DNA of 64,000 nucleotides from Tausonia pullulans (GCA_951802195.1 OX637628.1:620001-684000), one strand, 5' to 3'. Shown: positions 23,364-36,870, numbered from the stretch's first letter. Numbers and translations are program-made. Notes: generated from the sequence alone by a model not told the origin.

Positions 23364-26036
23364 ATGTCCAACTCGGGCGACATCTTTCCCATTGCTGTCC
23401 TCATAGGTTCGTATCTTTGCTAGACAGGCCGACCAGGAGGGTGTGCGAGAGGAGAGAGGAGCGAGGGAGCGAGCTGGCTCGCCGCCGTATCCTTCTTCGC
23501 GTTGTCGGCGCTCTCCTTGCTTGCACGCGCTGGGGTGCGAGGCTCAGGTGCCGGTCGCGTCGACGCAGTGGTCGTCTGGTCCCTAGCTCACCACCAAGGG
23601 CGGCGATGCTGGCTGTATGCTTCGCGTCCGAGCCTTTGAAGGCGATGCGCGCATGACAGACAACCAACCCGCGTCGGACCACGCCTGGTCACCCATCTCG
23701 CTCGCTCTGCTTCCCTGTCTACACTTTGGATCGAGCTCTTCTGACACGCTGTCGCTCTCTCTCCTCCCTTTGGCTCTCCAACAGACGAACTCAAGTCGGA
23801 CGACGTCTCACTCCGCCTGACCTCCATCCGCCGGCTCTCGACGATCGCCCTCGCCCTCGGGCCCCAGCGGACGCGCGAGGAGCTCATCCCTTTCCTCCAG
23901 GACCAGCTCGACGACGAGGATGAGATCCTCCTCGCGCTCGCCGAGGAGCTCGGCGCGTTCGGCGAGTACGTTGGCGGTCGCGAATACGCCCATCTCGTGC
24001 TGGGGCCGCTGGAGAACCTGGCTGCCGTTGAGGAGACGCTCGTTCGGGAGAAGGTCCGGCCACACTCTCACTCCCTTCCTCCTTCCCTCTTAGTCCTCTT
24101 CCGCGCTCCTCCTCGCTTGCCCCTTCTCGCCCCTCGCTGACCTCTCCGTTTATTTCCATTCCTCTTAGGCCTCGGACTCGCTCACCCAGATCGGAGAGCA
24201 ACTCTCGCCCGCCCAGCTGACGGAGCACTACCTCCCGCTCCTCAAGAGGCTCTCAACCGGCGACTGGTTTACCTCTCGCACCTCGGCCTGTGCTCTCTTC
24301 GCGCCTGTCTACGCCAACGCTCCGGACGCCTCCAAGGAGGAGATGAGGAAGCTCTTCAATGGCCTCTGCAGCGACGACACGCCGATGGTACGCCGGGCGG
24401 CCGCTAAGGGTCTCGCGGTCAGTGCCTCCTCGCCTTCTCCCGGTTCTCCCATGCTTGCATCTCTCTTCCTCTGGACGTGACTGACGACGCACCCTGCCGT
24501 GTCCTTTCCTCCCATCAGCCCTTCGCCAAGAACTTTACGAACTCGCATGCTCTTCTTATCTCGGACGTGATCCCGATGTACCGCAAGCTCGCGTCGGACG
24601 ACCAGGATTCTGTCCGGCTCCTCACTGTCTCGGCGCTCATCGCGATCGCCCAGCAGCTCTCGCCCGAAGAGGTCAAGGACTACCTTCTCCCGACGCTCAA
24701 GGCGAGCTTCACCGACAAGAGCTGGCGAGTCCGCTACATGGTCGGCAACGAGTTTGTTGCGGTGAGTCCACGTCATCCGTCCATTGTGCTTTTCATACTT
24801 GAGGACTGAAGTGAGGTCTTGGTCTTTGTAGCTCGCATCTGCGGTCGGGGAGGATATTGTTCGGGACGAAATGGTCCAGGCGTTTGTGTCGCTACTGAAG
24901 GACAACGAGGCCGAGGTCCGGACTGCTGGCGCTGGCCAGATCCCTGGTAAGCCATAGCCGCTCCTTCGGTTTGTCGTCGCAATCACTCACTCGCGCCCTT
25001 GTCTCCCTCCCGCAAGGTTTTGCCAAGTTGGTCACCCGGGATGTCATTCTCGCCCGTCTTCTCCCTTGCGTTCGCGACCTTGCCGCCGACGCATCCCCGC
25101 ACGTCAAGGCCGCCCTCGGCGCCCAGATCAGTGGGCTCGCCCCGCTGCTTGGCAAGGAGGCGACCATCGAGCACCTCCTCCCGCTGTTCCTCCAGCTCCT
25201 CAAGGACGACCAGTCTGACGTCCGACTCCAGCTAATCGGCAAGCTCGAGATGGTTAACGACGTTATCGGCATCGACCTTCTTTCCCAGTCGCTCCTCCCG
25301 GCTATCATCGACCTCGCTGAGGACAAGCAGTGGCGAGTTCGGCAAGCCATCATCGAGTACATCCCGCTTCTCGCCACACAGCTGGGAGTGCAGTTCTTCG
25401 ACGACAAGCTCGGCAACCTCTGCATGTCGTGGCTCGGCGACAACGTCTTCTCCATCCGCGAGGCCGCCACCGTCAACCTTAAAAAGCTCACCGAAGTCTT
25501 TGGCGTTGAGTGGGCGAGCAACACTATCATTCCGCAGGTGCTCGCCATGGGCACGCACCCGAATTACCTCTATCGGATGACGACCGTCTTTGCTATCACG
25601 GTGAGTGGCATCACTTGCGTATATCTTGGTTAGTGCGCGACTGATTTTACTCCTGCCTTTCCTCCCAGACCATGACGCCTGTCCTCGATGTCGCCACCAT
25701 CCGAGACTCCGTCCTCGACGCGGCGCTCGCCCTTGTTGGCGACCCTATTCCCAACATCCGGTTCAACGTCGCCAAGGCGCTCGAGGTTCTCGCCGTCACG
25801 CTCGCCGCGAGCGACCCGGAGGGTCAGGAGCTTGCTGGTCGGAAGATTGTCCCGGCGCTGGAGAAGCTCTGTGGAGACTCGGACCCGGACGTCCGCTGTG
25901 CGTTGCCCTACTCTCTATTCCTCTCTCGGTTTGCGGTCGGCACTGGCTGACTTCTCTTCCTCCCTTCCGCTCGCTCACAGACTTTGCCAGCCGGGCACTG
26001 GAGAAGACGACGGGTGTCGAGCCCATGTCAGTTTGA
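23364..26036 (+). CDS. PP2A scaffold subunit A (PR65/Tpd3), HEAT-repeat protein
   Basis: Scaffold of protein phosphatase 2A that holds the catalytic and regulatory subunits. The start [21 protein letters not shown] matches the beginning of PR65. HEAT repeats run through the whole protein: [140 protein letters not shown] and [18 protein letters not shown]. The protein ends [18 protein letters not shown] and has roughly 600 residues, the full family length. Nine or so short introns. The final exon is joined through phase 1 after DPDVR. Confidence 0.95.
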
Positions 26037-26302
26037 GATGGACTTCTCCCCCTACGACTTTCTTTCGCAACTGCTGTACTGTCTTCTCTTTTCTGTTCCC
26101 TTTTTCTTTCCTTCTCGTCTTCGCCTCGCTCGTTCTCTCTCCTCTTTTCCAGCTTGTGTGCCCTTTCCTACCCCCCTTTTCGCGCGGCCCAGCCAATCCC
26201 TCAATCGAATCGAATCACATGACAATCAATCTATCAGGTCTCTCGCTTGTTGCCCTATCCAGAGTGATGAAGAGTTCGACATCGCATCGTGCACATCATC
26301 AG

Positions 26303-28202
26303 TCACATCCCCGTTCCGTCCCCCCAATCGCTCCCGCCCGGCATCTGCCTCACGCCGCCCCCGAGCCCCGTCGCCGTTATCGTCGGTGTCGTCGTCGTCA
26401 CCATCGTCATTCGGGCCGAAGCATAAGGCGCTGCTCCCGTTCCACCCGCCTTGGTCGGCGTCGGCTCCCCCCCGGTGGACACTCCGGCCGTTGACGACCT
26501 CCTCCTGACATCTCGCATACCGAGACCCTCCCCTTCCAGCATGCCCAGCACGCGGCCATTCCCTCCACCTTCTCCAGACGAGGACACCTGTTGCTGCGGC
26601 GGAGGGATGACCTCCCTCATGAGCTTGTCCCCGAACCCTCCACCACCGAGGATGTCCTGCTGCTGACGTCGCTGCCGTCCCTGGGCAGCGAATTTGGCGG
26701 CTGCCGCCCCGAGAGCAGCCTCCGATTTGCTCACAAAGACAAACTCGTCCTCCGTTTCGCCATCCACCCTCTCCTCCCCCTCAGCCGTCTCAGCTGCCTC
26801 AGTCTTGGCCTTCGCCCGCGTACCCACCCCCAAAGCCGGCAGACCCACAGCAAAGAACCTCGGTGTCACGATCCGCTCAGCAATCGCCTGTCTGAGCCTC
26901 CCGGAGACAAGCTGCTCAATCTTCGGGAGGTCTTGGAGCTTGGCACGGGAGCCGAGGAGGGAGGTCGTGGTAATGGAGAGGGCGAAATCGGGTTGAAGAG
27001 AGAGCTGGAGGGCTTGGCGGGGGGCGGCGGGTGGGGAGTGGGAGGTCGCGGTGGTGGGTTGGGAGGAGATGGGGAGGAGCTCGGTGGTTATCTGTTCGGA
27101 GAAGGGTGCAGAGAAGATCAGTCCCGTCAAGGGAAGGAAGGGTGAAGAAGAGCGAGTGGACAGACCGTCCCTGAGAACGCAGCGATCGTCACTCCCAGAC
27201 TGATGGGCAGGACGGCGAACCGCGGCATGGGGAAGTTGATGATGAGGCTCGTGCTGATACAGAGCGTCACAGAGTCCGAGTAGTCGAGCTCCGTCTCAGC
27301 TCGCTGTGTGGAGTGCGAAGAGGGAGGGAGAGAGGTCAGCGAACGAGAGAAGGGCAAAGATAAGAGACATCACGGGAACGGACCAGCCTGCCAGACGAGT
27401 CGGAGGGCCGGATCCGCGAATTGGAGAAGAGAGGATAGGAAGAGCCCAGAGAGAGAGAGGTGACCACAATAGGGTCCTGGAAAGAAAGAAGGGGCAAGGA
27501 CGGTGTGAGTTCGTGCGTGCATGTCGAAGTACAGACGACCTGTCTCCCATCGCGACGTCCTCTAATCTATGTTCGCGAAGGATGACACTAGGCGGGAGAT
27601 TCCCCCTCCTCTCACTCACGAGCCAAGGCACTCCTTCTCCCGGGTTCAGCCACTCCTCGACGATTTGCCGGGCTCCCTCTTCTCCGTTATGCGCCAGCAA
27701 CGAGGACCGGTAGCCTGCGATAGCCTGGGGAAGCAGCGTGAGGCGCGTCGTTCATCGTCAGCAGGAAGGAGCAACACCGGGCCGCGAGCGACGCAACCCT
27801 CACCTGTGCGAAAAGGACGTTGAGCCAGTCTGTTGACTCGGCTGGGTGGGTCGACTGATCGTAGTTCGTCTTGGAGAGGATATCATCCGTCGAGGGAGCT
27901 GGCGGTTGGCCGGACGCGAGTCTGGCGGAGAGCCTTCGTCGCCGCTGGGTTGTCGGGCATTCCATTCGTTTCATCAAATAGAGAGGGTAAGAAAGGGAGG
28001 GGGAGAGAGACAGGGACCAAGAGAGGCCGCCCACCTGATCGATGGCCTTGCCGGGAGCCTCGTCGGAGCCGTCGTGGAAGACGACGAACCGGACAAAGAG
28101 AGCAATGAGGAGGATTACCGAGCCCTGACCGACGAGGACGCCCGTGGTGAAGGAGTAGGCACTCGCGCCCGAAGCCGGCTCATGAGGCAGGGCCCGGGAC
28201 AT
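26303..28202 (-). CDS. Mmm1, ER anchor of the ERMES ER-mitochondria tether
   Basis: ER membrane subunit of ERMES that moves phospholipids between ER and mitochondria through its SMP domain. A short lumenal N-terminus is followed by one membrane helix (VGQGSVILLIALFVRFVVF). The SMP domain reads ESTDWLNVLFAQAIAGYR, ARQIVEEWLNP, DPIVVTSLSLGSSYPLFSNS, TELDYSDSVTLCISTSLIIN, FPMPRFAVLPISLGVTIAAF, FSGTITTELLPIS and FALSITTTSLLGSRAKLQDL, ending around VTPRFFAVGLPALG. A Gly/Thr-rich tail of about 130 residues follows, longer than in budding yeast. Five introns, all short. Transcribed in the same direction as the GCP gene 198 bp upstream; converges on TPD3. Confidence 0.92.
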
Positions 28203-28400
28203 GGGCGAGGGGGTTGAGAAGGGTGAGGAGTGGAGGGATTGCAGGAGGGGGTCGCTCGGTGGTAACCGTTGGGCTTCAAGGGCCGCGAGAGGCTGCCTGA
28301 CGAAGGAGGGCTCGCAGTTGCTTGCCTCTGGGTGACCATGCGTTCACTTGTCTGCCTCATCTCCAAACGTCATCCATCCGTCTGAAATACTCGAGATGCA

Positions 28401-31400
28401 TCAGATCCTTAAACTTTCAGGGGTATTCCAGCCTCCCAGCGTCCTTGTCCCTTGCATCTCGCTGCCACCATCGCGATCGCCGCCCAGGGACAGCTCGAGC
28501 CTCAGAAGCAGCTCCGACAACTGCTCGAGCCCGCCGCTACCAGCGCCATCTGCCCCATCCGAACGCAAAGATTCCGTCCACGTCGTCCTGGTTGTACTGG
28601 CACCGCCGGACTTGACACTGAGCTCGTGGACCTGAGGAGGAGCGGGAGGTCAGTTTGGAGCGAGAACGGAGAGAGGGAAATACACACAAGAGCTCGCGAT
28701 TCTCCCTGGTGGCATAGGACAGAGCTAAGCGTCAATTGAAGACCACGAAAGCGAGAAGACTGTAGGTTTTACCTCGAATGCCGATATCAAAGCTTGCAAC
28801 TCAACGCGAGCGTCCTCCTCCTCGACCAAACGAGCAGCGATGTCCTGGACGAGGCGACCAAAAGATAGTATCGTTCTGAGACATCCCAGGAGGCATGAGC
28901 GAAGCGATGCAGCTGGGAAGGTGACAAACGCTCAGATTCGGCTGCGTGCTGCTGTATTCCTGAGGGGAGTCGACTCACCTTCAGATTGCATGAAGCAGGC
29001 CTCGGCGATCCGGTCAAGTACTTGGTCATGGCACGCGACCAAAGAGGGAAAATCTCGAACTTTTGGGACGTGGAACGAGGCTCCCTCTGGTCGTCGACTG
29101 CCCCTGGCATCGTCTTTCTCGCCAGTGCTTGAGGCCGTCGACCGGAGTTCATCGCGCAGCTCCTCAAGTTGGTTGATGAAAGCCGTCCAAGGCCGAGACA
29201 GAGCGATCTCGAAGAGATAGCTCTTGACGGCTTTGACGAAGCTTGACGCCTTGAAGCGGAACGGTCGCATGAGCGAGAGGAGGGGGGCTGAGGTGACAAC
29301 GGCAAGTTCTCCAGGAGGGCCAGCGAGGTTCTTGTAGAGACCATCGACGACCGTCTCGACTGTGAGAGCAGGCCGTCAGGTCAACCATCGCTGCATGGGA
29401 AGGAAAAATGTCCTAACCTACCCCGCAGGACGCCAAATATGAGACGCTGAACCCTTGCGTGGCTAAAAGAAAACGCTTATACGTCGTTAGCAACGTTACG
29501 TCATGTTGCAGGGGCAGAGAAGACAGCTTCGCACATTTTCTCGTTCCCTGCAGAAGGTGGAAAGGCGGATCAGTAAGGCGGATCAGTAAGTGCCTTCCAC
29601 AGGACTCGGGATGACCTACGCTTTGTGAAAAGTGCTCGAAGATAAGCTGGAGGCTGGTAGACGAGCCTGGAGAAAATAAAAGCGAATCAGCACATGAACC
29701 GGCCCTTTGAAAAACAAAGAATAATGAGCAGACTTGATGAAATTGCAGGCTCTGGCACAGACAGGGTACGAGAGTAAGCGGACGGTTGGCGCTGCATCAG
29801 CGATACTGTAAATCTCACCTGATGTCTCCCGCATCCCTCTGATCAGCCATCTCCCCAACGTCAAATGAAATCCTTCGCTCGCTCTCCTCCCACGCCCGAT
29901 CTGACGCTCGCGTAGACGCCCGTCCGGCCCTCTCTGCGTCCTGCTCCCGCTCCCCCTGGAGCCGGTATAATCTCGCCTGAAGCGAAGCGTTGAGATCACT
30001 GAATATCTTGACGCCGACGTTAGGCCAAGCCCTTCTCAGCGTCGGGCTCAATCCCAAACCGCGTGACCAGGAGTCGTCCGGTGCTCGGCGGCCGAAGAGC
30101 TCATCTTTGAGGAGAGCAGCGAGTGGCTCGTCGAGGACGAGGATGAAACGTCGGATGATCTCGAAGTGCGAGAGGAGGCCGAGGTCAAAGAGGGCGGAGA
30201 GGAGGGTTCGGCCAATGAGACGGGAGTGGGCGGCGAGCGGATAGAGGAGTGTACTTGACGTGGTAGAGCTGAGGCTGGGACCGTGGAAGTTCGGTAGCAG
30301 GCTTGTCCGCGGCGGCGTGGCGCTCTCCGGGAAGAGTCGTTGAAGGAAAGACTCAAGACCATCTCGGTCATCAGGCGGCTTCTCGCTTGGAGCCGCCGCC
30401 GCTACAATCGTGGCAGTCCCAGGAGGGGCGGAAGAAAGGGCAACAAGCGCGGCCAGCTGAGCCGGCAGGTCTGGCTTAGTGAAGTCTGGGCCGGCGGAAA
30501 GAAAGGCTCGAGGAGGTGGGATTGCTGAGGGAAACGGCGAGGCATTGATGTTGGCGTCCGAGATGAGGCCAGGTGAGAATGCTTCCCCTCGAGGTCGATT
30601 GCACCAGGCCGCGATTATCCCAGAGAGGTCTTTTTCGAGCGAGGCGACCGACTGATGAAGCCTGGACTTGGTGTTAGCGGAGCGCGTGACAAAAGAAGAT
30701 TGTGCAAGCACTAGACGTACGACTTGATCTCGGCGTCATCCCAGAGCCACTGGGAGCAGTTTCTACGCTTGAGGGGCGAGCACAGTGGATGGTCAGGCTG
30801 GGCGGCGCGCAGTATGCGAACGGCCACGCCGGCATCGAACAGGAGCCGAGCGGTCTTGAGCGGCACAAAGGCCGGCACGCCGGCTGGATTGAACTATCCA
30901 ATGGGACAAGATAACAACGTCAGATTAGAGTCCAACTCATCCCAGCTGGGCAATCCTCTTGCCTTGTAGTCCTGCGAGCCTTGTATCCAGATGGCACCAA
31001 CGCATTCCCAGCTCCGCCAGTCTTCTTCGCTTTCAGCCTCTCGAACACCGAGCCACCCTTCCGCCTTATTAACCCAGTCTTGGCTAACCCGATCCAGGAT
31101 CCAGGCGCATGCGGCTTGGACGGGCAAAGGAGAGAGGGAGCGGATCTGAGTTTCAACTAGTCGGTAAATCCGGGAGAGTAACGCCGAGGTGTCGAAGAAG
31201 AAGGGAGGCAGGGGAGAAGTTGATGGATGGTCCTCCTGCACGTCAGAAGAACGGTTAGACGTGGTCGGACGAAGATTTCCATAGGAGATCAGGACCGCAC
31301 CATGTGCACATCGCACAGAGAGCTCAGCGCCTCAACGAGACAGTCAACCCCGATCCATCGGCTTGAAAGTGCGTACACTGGCGTGGCTGAGACCCCGGAT

Positions 31401-32507
31401 CCAGGGCTAGCAACCTCGGAGAGCAGTTTGATCTGGTCCTGGACGTAATTGACGCATGTATCAAGGGAGTGTGCACAAGCGTGGGCGGCTGGCGAGCGAC
31501 CGTGTCTGAGAGGCCCATGGCGCGATTGAACAGGTCAGCACTGTCTGCCGATATTCAGAAAATTCTGGTCGCACATGGAGATTCCCTTGATTATTTCGGT
31601 AATCCGAGACAGTTGGTTCCCCGTTTTGAGGAAGGGTGCGGCGTAACTGCAATTGCGACGAGCCGGAGTACAATGAGCTCTTTTGTAAAGCGCCTTAGAA
31701 GAAGGGACGAACCTCTTTGCTGCGACGTCAGAAAGGCCAGCGACATGTCCTATCCAAATGAGCGAGGAAATCGAAGCATCCTGCCGAACAAAGCCCGATG
31801 TTGGCGTTCCGAGGGCCGCACGAAGAAGGATGGGCGAGAGGTCTTCGAGAGCTACGAACGCGCTTCTCGGTAGAGCAGATCTGGGATTAAACTACGTCAG
31901 GTCTCGTGGTTCTACATCCTCCGCGAAAAGAGTTGACAGCGTACGGGCCCGGGTCTGCCCAAAAGAGGGGGTGAACATCCGAGGCTAACTGTGCCGATGG
32001 TTGTCGTTCGGCCTCCCATGAGGCGAGCCCATCATATTTCGCCTGAAATAAAACAGATGACCGTTGACTAGCTACTCGAGAGACAATGAGCCGGTTAAAC
32101 TCCACTGACCTTGCCGTTGTTCGCCCAGGGAAACTCCTCAGGCCAGCTGGGAACAGACCATGCGTCTGACGCGTCGAGGTCAGGCGCATCTGACCCCTTC
32201 TCCCCCGGCAGCCCGTCCTTCGCCACATATGATGTTGCTTCATCTATTGACTCCATGTCATCTTGTGACTGGAAACCTTCGAGCGCCGAGTTGGGTGGAA
32301 GTGGTGAGCCGAGACCTGGCAGGAGAGCAAAGGGGAACGGCTCGGTCTACAGTTCAGTTGAGACGAGGGATCGCATTCGATCACCTCGTCAGCGGGATCG
32401 CACTGACGCGAGATGGACAGGAGAGAGAGATCGGGTAGTCCAAGTTGGACTGCTAGGGTATTTGCCCCAAGAGAGAGAGGAAGATCCGGAGGTTGTCGCT
32501 GGAGCAT
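28401..32507 (-). CDS. Gamma-tubulin complex component (GCP/Spc97-Spc98 family), GCP5/6-like
   Basis: Likely subunit of the microtubule-nucleating gamma-tubulin complex. The N-terminus (MLQRQPPDLPLSLGANT) is poorly conserved. The GRIP1-like part shows FVALEDLSPILLRAALGTPT, CVNYVQDQIKLLSEV and VPAFVPLKTARLLFDAGVAV followed by QPDHPLCSP, recalling the motif in which GCPs bring a Phe/Leu-rich strand before a 'GKSLNLL' helix. The C-terminal GRIP2 part is clearer: MRPFRFKASSFVKAVKSYLF, EIALSRPWTAFINQLEEL and VRDFPSLVACHDQVLDRIAE match the 'LEPxWxxFxxxL...DFDELxxAHxxYLDxIL' region. The end is EVHELSVKSGG and a Ser/Gly-rich tail finishing ESLRI. Which GCP paralogue it is cannot be decided here, and not every exon boundary in 31.3-31.8 kb was resolved. 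Confidence 0.62.
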
Positions 32508-32832
32508 GACAACTGTTGACGCGCGCTGAGAAACGGGTGATGAGCCAGCCGCAGGAGATTTTGAGAAGCAATGACAGCCTAAGTTGACTGAAATGGACGG
32601 GCGAGGGGAGCCGAGGCCGTCGTCGTTGTGGGAGAAGAATAATGGTAACGTTGTTGTCCGGCGTCAGCCGATGGTGGTGGTTTGGGAACTTTATAAGGGT
32701 ATTAGTAACTTTGTATTGAGAGGTTGAGTTGGGTAAGGCTTTCGTTGGTCGCCTCTCGCTTCTCGCCGCCTCTCCCAAATCTCCCCCTCAACCTCCTCCT
32801 CGACCCGCGCCTCGACAGGTCCCCTCGACGTC
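32508..32832. promoter_or_regulatory. Divergent promoter between the GCP gene and NUP84
   Basis: Both genes start outward from these 325 bases. A CT-rich tract (about 32745-32830) precedes the NUP84 ATG. No specific binding site is recognised. Confidence 0.5.
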
Positions 32833-35800
32833 ATGAACGTCGCCTCGACCTCGTCCGTCGCCCACTTCGACGCCTTTGCGTCCATCCTTCAGTCGTTCGA
32901 CTCCTCAAGGCATCGCACCGACGGCCCCGCCAGCGACGAGGCCGCCTCGTTGGACGATCTCCTCGACGGCGACCAGGGCATTGCGCTCCGCTTCGCATCC
33001 GTCATCGAGGGCATGTAAGTCGCCGGCCGCTGCCAGCTTTCCATCTTGGGGTCCGGCCGGGATCTATCCCACGGATCTCAAGTAACCTGCGTACTTACGG
33101 TCTCTGTCCCTCTCCTCCCCAGCCTCGAGTCGCGCCTGTCTCCCTCGTCGTCCGAGCTGTCGACTGAGGACCAGCTCTCGTCACTCTCTCTCGAGCACTC
33201 GGCCTGGTCCCTTCTCCATTCCCTGTACTCGTAAGTCTCCAAACACTTACTTCTTGACTCACGCGTGCATGTGCTGAGCCCATCTTTCTGGTCTGACACA
33301 CCTTGCCTCAACAGCGACCGCCTCCTCCCTCCAGCGCCCCTCCCCTCCCCGGAGAGCCTCCTCGCCGCCAACCCGTACACGCCCCCTCTCACCCTCATCC
33401 AGCGTATCATCTCGTCAGACCCGGAACTGGCCGAGTGGCAGATCCTCCATTCGCATCTCATGCGGCCCGAGAAGGGCAGGTCGACGCCTTTCGGCCTGGT
33501 CGAGCGCAAGGAAGGCTACTGGGCCTTGACAGCCGGGTTCGTCCGGCGGGGAAAGATGGTTGGCGGCCAGAGTGAGTACTATTTCTTTCTCGTGCCCTGG
33601 GAGCTTAGGTCAAGGAGCAAAGCGGACGAAGAACGAAGGGGGAAGTCGCCGGCCGCATGCGAGCTCTGTCCTGGCTCGACGCGCCTAGTGCCGACGCCCT
33701 TGTTGCGTCTTAGGTCTTCCTTGATAACGCCTGTGCCCTTGACTTCTGGAAGATACTCTCCCATCTAGTCTAGCATATGTCTGATTTTTACACCTCGCTT
33801 TCTAGACCTCATGGGCAAGCCGCGGGACCTCGTGGAGTCGCTGGACCCTGACGCGCCGTTGCGGCCTGTTGGTGTTCGGGGCGGAGGTGTGCTTGGAGCC
33901 GAGGATGCTGTGAGTTTGCTGCTGATGACAATGCTCAACGGAGAAACAGTTCTGACTCTACACTTGAAACGATCAGAACCACACTTTGTCGCTCTTGCCC
34001 GCGCTCTTTACCTACCTTCGGTATGGACGCGTCGAAGATTGCGCCGAGCTGTGCCGGGCGAACGATCAGAGCTGGCGGGGTGCCAGTCTGCTTGGTGGTG
34101 GCTCGGGGTGGTGGATTGGTGGACTGTGTGAGTAGCTCTCCTTTTCATGCTTCGACAGCTCTGACAATAGCTGACTGAAGCTCGCTCTTCTCTCGTGTAT
34201 CCCAGCCGTCAAGGACGTTGACGACATGGACGACGACGAAGACGACTTTGAGCAGGAGATGACGGAGATTGGGAACCGGAACCGAGCACTCTGGAAGCAG
34301 ATCGGACGGAGCGTTGCGTCGAACGTAAGTGTCAGCGGGCGATGCGCCTCGGAGCTATTCTCACGCTGAACCTACACTCTTGCGCATCTCAAAGTCCAAA
34401 CTCCCTATCTACGAGCGCGCTCTCTACGGCACGCTCATCGGCCACCTCCCGTCGGTCCTGCCCGTCTGCAAATCGTGGGAAGACCACGTTTGGGCGCACG
34501 TCAACGCTCGTATCGAAGCTCGGTCAGTCTTGATTCGGGCCCGGCGCTCGTTTGCTTTGAGGCACGATACTGAAAAATCGTTCAACGACGCTTTGCAGCA
34601 TCGACCGAAAGCTCCGAGACCTTGGCGGCTTCTGGGCGGATGAGTTTGGCGTCGCTGACCCTGGGGAGGGCGAGGTTGATGACCGGGGAGGCCTCGCGGA
34701 CGTCTTCGCGCAGGTCCTCAAGACCGAGAGGGACGGGGTTGCTGCCGCTGCCCGCGATCCTTACCGGATGGCCATCACCCACGTCATCCTGGGCCGGACA
34801 GACGAACTCTTCAACCAATTTGCTGCTTCGCTGCCTGAGCTTCGCGACAACATCTCTGCCGAGTGGGTCTTAAACGCGGTCAACGATTGACGGCCCTGGG
34901 ATACTGACCTGTGTCGTGGCTCTAGGCTCTACCCGCCTCTCCTCCGCTTTTTTGCCCACCTCATCCTCTACCTCCGGCTCTTGCGGCAAGAGACTCCGAT
35001 CGAGGCTGCCAACGCCATCCTTCAAGCCTACCTCAACGTCCTCGAGGAGGAGGGCAAGAGCGAGCTTGTCGCCGTCTACGCCGCCAGCCTTGGCGAGCAG
35101 AACGGAGCGGAGAGCTATGCTCGCTTCCTTCGTGGTGAGTGCTCCTCCGCTCTCCATTTTGACCACGGTGAACCTGTCCGCTTAGTTGTTCCATTTTTCT
35201 CTTAGCGATGGACCCGAATGCCACCAAGGCGGAGCGTCGGCTGGCGCTTGTTCGAGCCAAGGAGCACGGCCTCGATCTCGTCGAAGTCGCTCGGCTCACT
35301 GTCCAGCTCGTCACCGCCGAAACATTCATGGTACGTCGACGGGTCTAACCCGTACTGAGCTCAGTTTGTTGACGAAGCCACCATTGCCTTAGTCAATGCC
35401 GAGCCTCGATGAGCCCGAACCGGACGTCACGGAGTTCACGACGACACTCGCCGAGGGCAGCCCAGACTGGGTACTCATCCGCTCGCTCGAATGGCTCACC
35501 GCCAGCGAGGAGACGTACCCGGACGCACTTGTTCAGGCAAACGCGCTCATCCGTTTCTTCCTTTGTGCGTCTCGCCTTCCAAGACTTCCCTTCCTTCCTT
35601 TGAGGTCTCCAGAAGCTTACGCCCGTCAACATCTTCCCTCCAGCCTCGGGGAAGGTCCATGCTGCCCAGGAGCTCCTCGCTGTCCTCCCCCGCCAGCTCA
35701 TCACGGCCGCCTCGCATGGCGGCGCTCGGGACAAAAGCCAGGCCGTCGAGTTCGTGCACCACAACCTTCTCTTCGACGCTCTCAACCTCTACGTCCGATG

Positions 35801-36401
35801 TGGCGAGTTCGCCTCGACGCGGCCCAAGCCTGGGCTCAAGATCGACATGCTTGAGTGGGGCAAAAACTATGCGGTGAGAATGGAGCGGGTTTCGACATGA
35901 TGATCGCCATTGGTCGTCGCTGACTCACTCACTCACCCCTCTTCTCAGATCAACATCGAGGAGGCCCGCGCTGCGACGCTCTCGATCTTCACCGAGTCGT
36001 GGCTCAAGTTCCCGCTCGAGTCCGAGTCGATGGAGGGTGGGTCTCGCGCGCACCCTCAGACCGATCGACTTCCTGCCGTCCCCAGCTGACTTCTCTCCTT
36101 CTTTCTGCACTCAGACGAGCGCCGCCAGCTCGAGCTCGACCGGATCCGCCACATCTTCATCCCCGAACTCGCCTTCCGTCTGCATCACCTTCTCTTCTCC
36201 ACCTGGGCTGACATCCCTGGCAACCTCGCCAAGGCGCTCGAGCTCCCCAACATCCTCGCCAACGAGAAGTACCAGCTGTTCGTCGAGTTCACCCAGAGCC
36301 GAAAGAACCGACTCCCGGCGTACCTTGCGCTTGTGAGGGAGACGGCCTTGGCATGCCTCGAATCGAAGACGGGGGATGGGAGGGACCCGTTCCAGGCCTA
36401 G
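32833..36401 (+). CDS. Nuclear pore Y-complex subunit Nup84/Nup107
   Basis: Alpha-helical scaffold nucleoporin of the Y complex (outer ring). The start is MNVASTSSVAHFDAFASILQ. The conserved region contains ESLDPDAPLRPVGVRGGG, TYLRYGRVEDCAELCRANDQ and SWRGASLLGGG, which is the Nup84/Nup107 'LDPDA...R...G...EA..LC...GQ.WRAA.L.G' signature. Later parts include YERALYGTLIGHLPSVLPVC, KSWEDHVWAHVNARIEARID, RFFAHLILYLRLL and FSTWADIPGNLAKALELPNI, ending GDGRDPFQA. Roughly 930 residues, normal for the family. About ten short introns. The 3' end converges on the MGA2-like gene. Confidence 0.9.
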
Positions 36402-36870
36402 CGAGATCCGGCTTGATCCTTGTCTTTCTACGCACGATAGATGAGAGTGTACTTTTTTCTCCCCCCACCCCCTTTTATCCGGAAGACACAATAATCTCAT
36501 TTGGAAAAAGAGACAAGATGGAGGGAACTGTAGACGTAGAGGGGGGAAAAGTAGCTGAGTCGGACAGGGCTACGTACACGGCAATGAGATGGAAAGGGGA
36601 AGAGAGCAAGGCACGGAGACAGAGATAGAGACAAAGCTAGGGTTATGGAAAGAAACCTAGTACAGAAAGAAATGGGCAGAGAGAGAGTGAGAGAGAAAGG
36701 CGGGAACAACGAGAAGAGTGCAGAACGATGGGAGGGGGAGGATAAAGGAGATCACAAGGGACGGAGATGAGAGAGAGGAGGAAAGGAGGAGGGGGAGAAG
36801 GAAGGAGATCGCAAAAGGACGGAGATGAGAGAGAGGAGATAGGGAAGTGAGAGGGAAGAGAGGTCAATCA
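36402..36870. other. Convergent 3' region, purine-rich on +
   Basis: From about 36500 to 36860 the + strand is almost entirely A and G, so the NUP84 3' end is purine-rich and the opposing gene's 3' end is pyrimidine-rich. Contains an imperfect tandem duplication (listed separately). No gene is seen. Confidence 0.6.
36746..36838. repeat. Imperfect tandem repeat, two copies of about 35 nt
   Basis: The sequence aggagatcacaagggacgga... (36746-36780) recurs as aggagatcgcaaaaggacgg... (36803-36838), with the shared tail gatgagagagaggag. The copies start 57 bases apart, separated by other purine-rich bases. Confidence 0.75.
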
